Of a DNA stretch of 64,000 bases, positions 23,601 to 35,600 are shown in pieces. Under the pieces are notes generated by a model. The model saw only the letters and a list, made by a program, of their open reading frames with translations, made no database searches and was not told where the DNA came from. How positions within the stretch are numbered: the stretch's first letter is position 1; each line of letters starts with the position of its first letter. A program made the position numbers and the translations under genes. The stretch is from Hyperoplus lanceolatus (lineage: Eukaryota; Chordata; Actinopteri; Uranoscopiformes; Ammodytidae): assembly GCA_026929865.2 (NCBI GenBank), contig CM049404.1, forward strand, positions 25,760,001 through 25,824,000, in the 5' to 3' direction.

Positions 23601-26600
23601 CAATAGCCAGGTGGGCGAGGGAGTGTGCACTGTACTTCTCAGCACACTCATTCCCATGGCGACCGACATGCTGGCCAATGGTGATGGAACAGGCTTCCCT
23701 GAGCTCATGGTCATCATGGCCACACTTGCCAGCGCTGGACAGGGGGCCGGCCACCTACAGCTGCACAGGGCAGCTATCGACTGGCTGACCAGATGGTAAG
23801 AAATCATTTTCACAGACATGACTTGTTTGGTATCAGTGCTAGGGCTAAGGTCAGAAGATATCCTTGTTAAAAAGTCTCTTAAATGAATCACCATGGATAA
23901 AAAAAATACATTGAATAATAATAAATTACGCTTTTTCTCTGCAGCAAAAAGTATCTAACGCAGAAGAATGTTGTGGAAAAAGTGAGCACAAACTTATCCC
24001 AAGGAAAGGTAAGTTTTTATATTCAGTGTATCAGCACCATGTTATATATGTGCCTAGGGCTGGGCGATATGGGCAAAAATCAATATCTCGATATTTTTTT
24101 ACTATATCTCGATACACGATATATATCTCGATATATTTCAAATCTCCTCTAGAGCACATCCTAAATGCTCAATTTCATTAATTTTTTGCATAACATCACA
24201 CCAGTAATATGATTTAAAATAGTCCCTGCAAAAACAATGCATTAGGCTACATGAAACATGTTTATATTCTTTAGTGCTTTCTATTGGAACAATTTGAAAC
24301 TTGCACATGGCAAATAGTTTGCACATTGTATTGATTATTCCACATCCTTCCACTCCCATACAATGGATCCAGCATTATTTTATTTGGAAACAGTTTTTTC
24401 TATCGTCTGTTAATCTGTAAACTGAGAACACTAATTATGACTCATTACAACCACTTACTAATTGTTTATAACCACTAACCCCCTGAAGATAGCAGCCACA
24501 CTTTAAATGCAGAACCGGTTTTGATCCATAATAGTAGTCTATGTGTATAAAAGGCTCTGACATGTATAATGGTTACTGTCGCTTTAAGAGCAGTTGCTCT
24601 ATAGTGTAAGTTAAGTTTCGTTTTCTGCCTGCAAACAGCAGGTGGCTCATCGTCCCTCTGTTACCTGCCTTAGTGTTTGATTCTCCTGTATTTAGTTAAT
24701 GAAAATAAAACTGGAAGACAATCAGAGGATTTAAATAAATACGGCTGAGAATGATATAGTCTGAAGAAAGCAAAGTCTCATCATCATCATTCCTTGCATT
24801 CTAACCGATGCACCATTCCTGGATGCTATTCATACCTATTGATCTAGCCCTCCTGCATTATCACTAAAATACTGTTTTATTTTATAAAATATACTCGCAA
24901 ATGTGCCTACTTTACATAGACTTTTAGTTAATAAACGGTATGCACCTCCCTTGGTGCTGACATGGACCTATTATAAGAGGCTGCCCGTAATAAACTTGAT
25001 TCCGTGGTTGTGTGACGTTCGACCAAAAACTCCCCCGGCGCTCGTTCGCCTTCCTCTCATAAGGACCAGGCTCTGTACAGCGGCCGCTTATGCTGTCAAG
25101 CGCCCGTCTACAAAAAAGGTCCATGCTATGAACGACAGCCACCATCGCCGTCTTTCACGCCCCCTCCACCCGCTCGTTCTGCTGTCATAAGAGCATCAGA
25201 GCCCTCGTCTTTTTTTCTCCCCCTCTCGTCGTTGTTTTCACATGGCGATTAAAGTAAACACTCACAAGGCACAGACTACGTCACAGGTGCGCGCCCAGGA
25301 GACTCCGGTTGGGAGGGGTGAGTGAGTGAGTTGCCAATGCATGTAGTCTGAGGCAGAGAGCCACAGGAAAGAGCGAGAGAAGCGAACACCAGCGAGTTTG
25401 CCGGTGGCGGCGGCGGCTAAAAAAAAAAACATTACGTGCCAATTTGTATTCGATGGTCGCGATAGGGTCATTTTATACATCCCCTGGAGCATATCTCGCG
25501 ATACATCGAATATATTCGATATATCGCCCAGCCCTATATGTGCCATTATTAGCATTGTCAAGTAACTGGTGTGCACCTGCTCCTTGATTTCAGCATGCCA
25601 GCATGCTGGAATGCTCATGCCACATCATCTCCTACCTGGCTGATGTTATGAATGCCCTGAGACAAAGCAGTGGCCAAGGCACTGCAGCACTGCTGATGGA
25701 GGGAGAAGAGAAGGCCATGGAGGTGGACTCTGACTGGGTGGAGGAACTTGCAGTAGAAGATGATGATTCCCAGGCAGAGGACTCTGTGAGATTCTATCCC
25801 TTTATGTCTATCTTTATGTGGCGGGGCAGGGTTTTGTAACAGTGCAGTATACAGACCTGCACTTAAATTGATGTGGATTTGAAAGGCATTAAGGAAACTA
25901 CTGCAAAAACTAATACACTCTAATCTCTGATTTGTTTTGGTCTTCTAAATTTGCCAATATTTCCATATAGCCATTCTTTTCAAAGAAGAGTCTTAGAGAA
26001 AAAATAAGCTGAGTCTATATATCCAGACTGACATACATCATGTGACATGCAAGAAACTGACCATATCATTTTGAATTTAGATTAGTTAAAGCGGCTACGA
26101 GTAACATTTAAATATCTTTTAAACAGCCTGATGTTTCCTCTGATAATCATAAATTACCTTTAACAGCAAACGAGACCATCAGTGCAAAGAAAGACGTTTT
26201 TAAATAGTTTTTATTACTGCTTTTGGTCTGGTCGCACACCCAGTCCGATTTTCGGTTCGCTCGTGCAGGCTCTATGGTCCCATATCCATATTGGTCGCAG
26301 ATTTCAGTGTGGCGCAGCAATGTGATTTGAGAAGCCTATCCCTCCAGGTGAGGGAAGGGGAGCGGGAGCCTTGTTTGAGACAGTTATTTGTCGTCATAAT
26401 GACTGATAACGGGGCTGAACCATCAAAGAACAAAATTAAAATGCAATGAAGAAAAGCTAAAAGGGAGAGTGATATAGGCTACGGCGGGGACGAGGGCGTT
26501 GCCAAGCAACGTGTATACAATTTCACGTGAGCAAAACTAGACTGCAGTGTTTACTCCTAAATGAATGAGCGGTTGGCACTAACACACAGTTTGCTTTGCT

Positions 26601-29600
26601 TCACCATCATCAGATAACCATTATCTGAAATAGTCATTGTTTACAACACAAACACATTACCTCATCGTGATCCATACTAACTGCCGTCTCTCGTTCATTC
26701 GCTTTCTGTGAGGACACGTCTTTCAGCTCCGTGAGAGAGAGAGTAGTTAGGTGACACTGCTGCATCTACTCATTGCAATCAGGTGTGTGTGGCAGTGACT
26801 GGCATTAGTTGATGCAGTGTCAAAACCACTCTCACGGAGCCGAAAAGAGTCCTCACACTTTCAACACACGGACATGCACTATATTGCGCCCTTCTCAGTT
26901 CACACTCGCACGCCTGTCACGCGCTAGTAAACAGCTTTGCGACAGCGGGCGTCGTAAAAATACTACCGCTTTTGTCCAAAGGGGACGCCAACGTGCCATC
27001 TTACTCGTAGTGGCTTTAAGTTATGAAGTTAACAGCATCTTTGTATTTTCCATAAATTGCTAAATGTAACAATCCATCATAACATCTTTGTCATGGTTTG
27101 ACAGGATGAAGACTCCCTTTGCAACAAACTTTGCACGTTCACCATTACCCAGAAGGAGTTCATGAACCAGCACTGGTAAAGAAACATTTGTTCCTTGTGA
27201 TTTGTGGTTTATTCTTGAGTGAGTTTGTCCTTCTTTTCATCAGTATTAAGGAGATCAAATGATTTTCTACAAAACTACAAAGGAACCTTTTTCATAACTC
27301 GTAATAAAGAGGAAAAGCTATGGCTGTGAAGAGCCTCCATATTGTAGAGTTACATCAGTCCTAAAATTTGGTAAATGTCCATGAAAACCAGACCACTTTG
27401 CATTGACGTTGTGTAAAAACGATGGACAAAATGATGTTCATTCGTATTGTAATTTAGTATTTAGATGAAAGTAACAATATTTTTATTTAGTTTTCTAGCA
27501 GTGTTATTTTTAGTTCTTTTTTGGTTTAGGCAGCAAATATAGTGATGCCAACTAGTGCAGTTGCTTTTGATTTCACAAAACCTGAATATGCCATAAAGCA
27601 GCAATAATTACAATCTTTGTAGAGTTTTAACTAAATCTGGGAGCAGCATGTGGAATTTCTCTCTTTTGTGAACTGAATATAATTAACTTGTTTCTGTGAT
27701 GCACACACACATATGAGATTTAGATGATATTATTTTCAAATGCTGTTTTGTATAAATATCCAGGTATCTGTTATTACTTCATTGTGGATGCACTATACAG
27801 TCTTTTCCCGGTCCTTTCCGTTCTGCAGGTACCACTGTCACACCTGTAAGATGGTGGATGGGGTAGGTGTGTGCACAGTGTGCGCCAAGGTCTGTCACAA
27901 AGACCATGAGATCTCCTATGCCAAATATGGCTCTTTCTTCTGTGACTGCGGTGCCAAAGAGGATGGCAGCTGCCAGGTGAGACCGAATACCTCAGGTCAT
28001 CATGGGAAGAGAACAACAGCGGTAACTTTGGCTTGCAAGTCATTCCCCCATTGACTTCCATCCAGTCATTTCATTTGATCAGGGTCATAGCTAGCCCACA
28101 CATGTGGCCAGTAAATCGGAGAAACCATGTTAGGAATGTCTATCGACATTTGTTTTTACTGAGTAGGATAGCTTTCCTAGTTAATGTTATCTGATGGTTT
28201 TTTTAATTTGCATGTGACACTGAACAACCCATCAACTCCATTTTACCTTCAGTTTACTGTTTTTCATTGTGTTTGCAATATTTTCTACCTCTGTCAGTAT
28301 TGTCATCACAATTGCGTAGAAGAATAGTTTTGTTCAAGGAGATAAAACAGTTGTATCTTAATGGCATGCAGCAATGTCCAATTCTCATTACATTTAATAA
28401 TATGTTATACTGATATCAAGAGTTATCTCAATTGATAATTTCTGTGTCTTTGGAGGCATTTTAGATCCAAACTAATGCCTGTGACCTTATGTTTGACTAT
28501 ATATATGAGCTAGCAAAGTGAAACAAACTAGGTTATCTTAATTGTAAACTATTTTTTAAAGTATATGTCTTCATGTGAAAAAATAGTTTGATGTCCTTCC
28601 ATATTCATTGATATATGCATGCAAATATCACCAGTGTTTCCATTCTGATTGGTCTATTCTGTCTCATACCATCCACAGGCCCTGGTGAAACGCAGCCCCA
28701 GCAGCGGGATGGGCTCCACTCTGAAAGAGTCTTCTGCCTTCCAGAGTGAAATGCGAATGCCTGACAGTGCTATCCGCCACCAGAATGCTTCACCCTCTGA
28801 CAAGGGAAAGGTCACCATCTGTGATGGAAAGCCTGGGGATGAAGACAAACCTAAGAAGAGCAGTGTGTGTAAGAGCATTGAGGGCTGCCAGGAAGAGTTG
28901 CTAGCACAAACGGTGAGAGAAAATATGTTTCTTTATTCTAGATTAATGACCAAGTCGGTCTTTCTGTCTTGTCTTTTTTATTTAAATCTTGTTGGATATT
29001 GTAGGCTGTGGATAGGACATGGGAGCTCCTACTGGCACAAGTGAGGTGTCAATCAAATGGTTGGGGTGTTTCAAATATTATCAATCAATGGATTACGATA
29101 TTGCTTCATAGTTGAATTTCCTAAAAAATTTTTTGGTTGTGTGGGAGAGGCATTGCTTTTACCTGCTGCTGTGATTGAATCTTGATTTTCTTTCTCATCA
29201 ATAATAATACCTACCTGTCCAAAGATATGCAACGTTCACTTTTGGGTTATACCCACAGGGTTGAATGCACATCCGTGGCTTTGGATAGGAGTGTCAGTTA
29301 AATGCAACGTATTAACATGAACTGAAGTGTACATTTTGTGACTCAAGCTTTTGGCTCCGTTTCGCTACAACAGATGGGATCATCCACACCAGCACTCATT
29401 CTGGAAATGCTCATGTTTCTCATGGAAGCCATCCAGACCAATTTCCAGCAGGCATCAGCGGTGGGAAGCAGCAGCCGGGCTCAGCAAGCCCTCAATGAAC
29501 TGCACACTCAAGATAAAACTGTGGAGATGACAGACCAGTTAATGGTATGAAGATAATTTGTTAGAGAGATCACTTAATTTGTGCAAAGTTTATCAGAAAC

Positions 29601-32600
29601 TCCATTGTATCTAATTATTTGTAAATTGCTTTTCATTTCCTCAGGTGCCCACACTCGGCTCTCAAGAAGGGGCTTTTGAGAATGTGAGAATGAACTACAG
29701 TGGAGACCAGGGACAAACTATTCGCCAGCTGATCAGTGCACATGTTTTGCGCCGTGTTGCCATGTGTGTCCTGTCTTCACCCCATGGGCGCCGCCAGCAC
29801 CTTGCAGTCAGCCATGAAAAGGGAAAGGTAAGCTTCACATACCAGTAAGCTGTCGTAAAGATGCAGTACTGTTAATATTGTACAACAATATTAATAATAA
29901 AATGCATAAAGCAGACATTGTATGCTTAATCATTCTATAATTCCTTTATCATCACCAGTTTACGTAGTCTTTTTTTGTCTGAACACCCTTTAATCCTTTT
30001 TCTCTTCATCTCCTGCTTGACAGATAACGGTTCTGCAGCTGTCCACTCTCCTGAAGCAGGCTGACTCCAGCAAGAGGAAGCTAACACTGACCCGCCTGGC
30101 GTCTGCTCCAGTTCCTTTCACTGTCCTGAGTCTCACAGGCAACCCTTGTAATGAGGATTACCTGGCTGTGTGCGGCCTCAAGGTCAGAAAAAAATACAAT
30201 TTAATTCAATGTTTTAAACATGAAAATTTAGTTATTTTACACATAAAAGAAAAATCATGGCATAAATCAGAGTCACTGTTCACACTAACATTAACAAAGT
30301 AGATTTAGAGGTGCTGAAGTGATTTATAAGAATGGCTGCAACATGGGAAATTGATATTTAACTTTTTTGTCTTTGACGCTCTTTAATTTTTTCCCAGGAC
30401 TGCCACGTACTAACTTTCAGTAGCACAGGCTCTGTGTCAGACCATCTGGTTTTGCACCCACAACTCGCTACTGGCAACTTTATTATCAAAGCTATTTGGT
30501 TACCTGGCTCACAGACTGAACTTGCCATCATCACTGCTGACTTTGTCAAGGTATGTAATAAAAGAGTTGGCACTTTGTATATACCTTAAGTTAGTATGTT
30601 GAAAAAAACATTAAACTTTTTATTTTTTATTTTCCCCTCTTACCAAACAGATCTATGACTTATCAGTGGATGCCCTGAGTCCCATGTACTACTTCCTGCT
30701 CCCAAGCTCCAAGATTCGCGATGCTTCCTTCCTTTTCAATGAAGAGGGGAAAAACATTATTGCCATCATGTCGTCAGCAGGATACATGTACACTCAGCTG
30801 ATGGATGAATCCAGCAGTGCCCAACATGGCCCTTTCTACGTCACCAACGTATTGGAGATAAACCATGAAGACTTGAAGGTCAGATGGACGTACACGTAGG
30901 CCGTGGAATTATACCCAGAGAATCAAACTAAATGTTTACATAGCAAAATATTGTTTGTTAAAAGGGTCTACACTTTGACTAGCCATACAGTGCTGTTACT
31001 GTCATTTATAGTTTGGTTGAGCTCCTATTTATGCACAACTTCAAAAAGTGGAAAGCAATATTGAGGTCAATTGTTTTCTGTGTGACTCCAGGATAACAAC
31101 GGGCAGGTAGCCGGCGGCGGCGTGTCTGTCTATTACTCACACGTGCTTCAGATGCTGTTCTTCAGCTACAGCCAGGGAAAATCCTTTGCTGCCACAGTGA
31201 GCCGCAGCACCACTGAAGTGCAGAGACTCTTCCCCATCAACGTCAAAGGGTAACACACACTCAACACCATATACTCAGTTCACTTCTACGCCTAATTTGT
31301 AACAGCAAACTAAATCTCCGTTTCCCTTTTGCCCTCTTCAGCTCCAATGGTGGCAGCAGTAAGATGTCTCCTGCTCTGTGCCAGTGGTCTGAGGTCATGA
31401 ACCACCCAGGCCTGGTGTGCTGTGTGCAGCAGACAACGGGCATACCGCTGGTCATCATGGTCAAGCCAGACACCCTCCTCATACAAGAGATTAAAACTCT
31501 GCCAGCCAAAGCTAAGGTAAGAAACACTGACTAGTAGATATAGTACATTTTGAGTAGAATTATAGCAATCAGAAGTATGAGCAAACTTACAGAGACAAAA
31601 CCATACAAAGCTATATTTGCACATTAATAAAACATGACAATAAAAAATGACAATAAAGCCCAACATGTTAGCAGTAATCAGGTCAATGATGTAGACATCA
31701 AAAGTAAAACCCACTGGGTTTGATTTCATTTCCACCAAGTTTAACATTTCTTCATTTTCTCTGTTCCCCAGATTCAAGATATGGTAGCTATCCGACACAC
31801 TGCTAGCAATGAACAGCAGCGTACGACAATGATTCTTTTGTGTGAGGACGGAAGTCTGCGAATCTACATGGCCAATGTGGACAACACGTCTTACTGGCTC
31901 CAGCCCTCGCTGCAGCCCAGCTGTGGCATCAGTATCATGAAGCCAGTCCGCAAGCGCAAAGCTGCTGCTACCAGTGAGTTTGATGCCTTTTAAAGTGCAA
32001 TTCATTCATTTAAACAACCTCATAATATTTTAGTCTGCCTCAAGAATTTCAGTTTTGACTTTATTTCTCTAGTGTCTGAAAGTCCACATCAGACTGAAGG
32101 TGCTCTTTATTCACGATTCACATTAACATTTCTTTGAAAACAGTTTGTTTAATCTCAGAATCTTTCTTAGTATACCAATTGATACAAAAACTTTCACTGA
32201 AAGACATCAATATTATTTTGTCAGAAAATGCTTACTGATATAACAAATGCTGTGTGCATGGCAAAACTTGAACGTTTCAAATGCAATGATTTTACCTTCA
32301 GCCACTCGGACCTCCAGTCTGGTGACATTCCCAGTGGACTTCTTTGAACACAACCAGCAGCTGACAGAGGTGGAGTTTGGGGGCAATGACTTGCTGCAGG
32401 TCTACAATGGACAGCAGATCAAGCACAGGCTCAACTCCACTGGGATGTATGTGGCTAACACAAAGGTAGGGGCAATTTTAACAAAATGATTTTGACCGAC
32501 TGTTCTGACATCTGTTTTTGATGTTGAAGTACATTTACATACATTTATTTACTATACATGTCAGCACAGAAACATAGTTTATTTTGCCATGTTAATGCAG

Positions 32601-35600
32601 TTTAACATAACAATGAGTTCTCAAACATTAGCATGCATCCAAACTAAATAATGAATAAGTCACAGGTGAACATGCATTTCAAAATGGAGCTTTATATAAA
32701 TAAATAAAAATGCATACTTAATTTGGTTATAGTGCTGTTTTTTTGTGAAACGTCTTGAGAAATGACATGCAACATTCGTGTTTTTTATCTCCTTCTAGCC
32801 CGGGGGATTCACTGTGGAAGCGGTCAATAACAACACTTCAATGGTGATGACGGGCATGCGGGTGCAGGTGGGCACTCAGGCCATTGAGAGGGCTCCTTCC
32901 TATGTGGAGGTGTTTGGTCGCACCATGCAGATAAACCTGACCAGAGCCCGCTGGTTTGACTTTCCCTTCACCAGAGAGGAAGCCTTGCAGGCCGACAAGA
33001 AGCTGTCCATCTTTAGTAAGAGCAATAGTGCAATGATGAATTTATCGGACTACTTGTTGTTCATAAGTGGAGACGTTTTTACACCTCTCAAATTTTGTAT
33101 TTTTGTGGATTATCCATTATATCAAACTTTTTTTTTTTTTTTTTGTATTTTGCACTGAACTGTTTGTTTAACATTATATTATTTAACTTGAATTACATTA
33201 TATTATATGTAGACTGTGAAGCCTTCTTCTGATGCAATTTTCATCTTGTTCATTTTACAGTTGGAGCATCTGTTGATCCGGCTGGAGTCACCATGCTTGA
33301 TTCAATCAAGATCTATGGTAAAACCAAGGAGCAGTTTGGCTGGCCTGAGGAGCCACCGGAGGACTTCTCCTCTGCATCGGTGAACAACGTCTGCAGTCCA
33401 AACCTCAACCAGGGCAATGGCACCACTGATGGAGACATAGCTACCCCAGCTACCACCAGCGGCACTGTGCTAGAGAGGTATACTGTCTCTCCTTTAGGGT
33501 TCATGAGGTCCACACAAGTTGTCAGCATTAACACTTCTCAGTTCCCTGCAGTTCAGTTAACCACACTCCTGATTGAACAAGATAGTGTGACCATTTTCTT
33601 GGCTTTTCATTGCCTAGTTTGTCTGACTTTTATATTAGATTATGTTTTATCTATGCTGCTATTTGTTTATTCTCTTAATAAATGAATATTGAGATCAGTG
33701 CTGTTATTATAAGATTGTATTTTTGCATAAATGTAATCAAATCACATTGATTTGACAGTTATTTATTTTGTTGGGTTGGCAAACATTAATTTTGGTTATT
33801 TTATCCTTCTACTGTTTCTTAATTGTTTTTCCAGCTTATTAATAACTAATTCATAATATTACTAGAAGTTTCACAAACTATTATAGATGAGATAGATTTG
33901 GTCCATCTATTTATGGAGAATTGTTACGGACGAGTCTGAAGTTTTAACAATGGGGTTTGGGTTCTCTGATTATTCAGTGCATGGCCATCGTGATGTCATC
34001 TTTTCTTGCATGTGTCTCTTATGTTCAACTGAATCATTTAATTTCACTTGTTTCTTTCTGTGATCCTCACACTTTGTTTTTGTTCTTTTTCTTTTGCTCC
34101 CAAAAATACTATAAAAAGTTGTGAAACTGAGTCCTTATCAACCTTGGACCGGTTAGTAACTGCCCTTTCTCTGCTTGTTTGTATGTTTTTGTGCACGTGT
34201 GCCAGTTTGTGTGTCCATGCTTGATACTGTGAACATGCCACGCACCATTTCTACATAACGACACAAATTTCTTTGTGCATTCACTGTTGTTTTGGCATTT
34301 ACATCAGCACAGACTGCAACAGGTTGAGATTAGCTTTTTTCAGTTTGGTAGATTTAAGGCAAACTCTTCAGTAGAAGCAGTGTTGATTTTCTATCTTCAT
34401 TTCAGGTTGGTGGTCAGCTCCCTTGAGGCTCTGGAAAGCTGCTTTGCTGTAGGTTCCTCAAGTGAAAAGGTGAACGGATGACGATTGTATTCTTAGTTGC
34501 CTTTTTTAGAAAGCAATTACGTGTTTGAATGCAAAATCCTGAGTGCATTTCTGTCACTCTGTGTAGGAAAAGAATAAGTCTGCAGCCTTGGAGTTGGCCA
34601 CTCTACTCCTGTCTATGCCGACCCCTGCAGGTGTGCAGCAGCAGACCAAAGGACTTCTTGCCAGCCTGCATACCAGTCGAACCGCTTACCACAACCACAA
34701 GGTTAAAACCAAAATCCATTGTATCAGACTAGACCTGTTTCATAGCATTTTCTATAAACACACAGTTGTTATGTGTCTTGCTTAGTTCAATCACTTTTTG
34801 TAGTTCATGAAGAACAGAACATGATGGCTTGGAAACTGTATGGGAATAGTGTGTAGCCAGCAGTTACATTAGTTTATTAAAATGTATAAATTACTTCTGA
34901 AGAACTAACACACCACATATCTGCCCCCTCTACTCAGGACCAGTCCTTGCTGAGTAACGCAGTGCAGTGTCTGAACGGCTGCAGTCGTGAGGGGAGGGAG
35001 CTCGACCCAGATGTGTTCCAGAGACTGGTGATCACTGCCCGCTCCATCGCCATCATGAGACCCAATAACTTGGTGCATTTCACAGAAACAAAGTCATTAC
35101 ACCATGACACTGGTAAGTTTCACACAATTTAATCAGAAATTCTCCTGAACAGCTGTTGGTTAAAATGCCTTTCTAAATGGAACTGAATTAGATTTACATT
35201 ATAGAGAGGAATAATTTTTATTCTTCTCCTCTTATTAACCCAGAAATGACCGAGGATGGACAAAAACACATGGATGGTGAAAGCAGTAATTTCATCACAC
35301 AGCTGATGAATAACTTCTGGAAGCTCCATGCCCTAAAACCAAAGAACGCCTTTCTTGCTCCTGCTTGCTTGCCTGGTAAGTTCAGACTTTTGGAATCCTA
35401 AAGTTCTCAAAAACATTAAATGATGTAAAAACAAATATATGTGTGTTGACGTCTCACAATTAGATGTACGCAAACATGAACATTTACACGTAATTCATAC
35501 TATATAGAAGTCTAAATTTGATTTTGGTACTGTACATCTCATTAAAAACAATGAATGTGAATGAATAAGAATTTGCTTTTCTTCTCCTACATCAAAGGCC

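Larger units (their letters stand above)
17419..25785 (+). other. ubr4: ubr4 exons 18-34 (aa 712-1629), scaffold before the UBR box
   Basis: Exons: 17419-17588, 17970-18249, 18706-18835, 19121-19200, 19283-19411, 19650-19832, 20769-20891, 20992-21221, 21313-21431, 21539-21636, 21796-21953, 22083-22289, 22539-22640, 22724-22824, 23408-23795, 23945-24008, 25594-25785. Conserved landmarks: [53 protein letters not shown] and [16 protein letters not shown]. Exon 34 ends in an acidic stretch ([16 protein letters not shown]) directly before the UBR box. Exon 23 has a weak donor (AAG|GTCTGT), next to a transposon insertion. Intron 33 carries a 1.5-kb hAT element and intron 34 a 0.9-kb TTAA-site element. 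Confidence 0.93.

Noticed and set aside
25262-25618. 118-codon minus-strand frame
   Set aside because: It lies mostly in a hAT-like element and antisense to ubr4 exon 34, with no domain.
31310-32005. Longest open frame in the window, 231 codons on the minus strand
   Set aside because: It overlaps ubr4 exons 44-45 in antisense and shows no family features; it is a shadow of conserved coding sequence.
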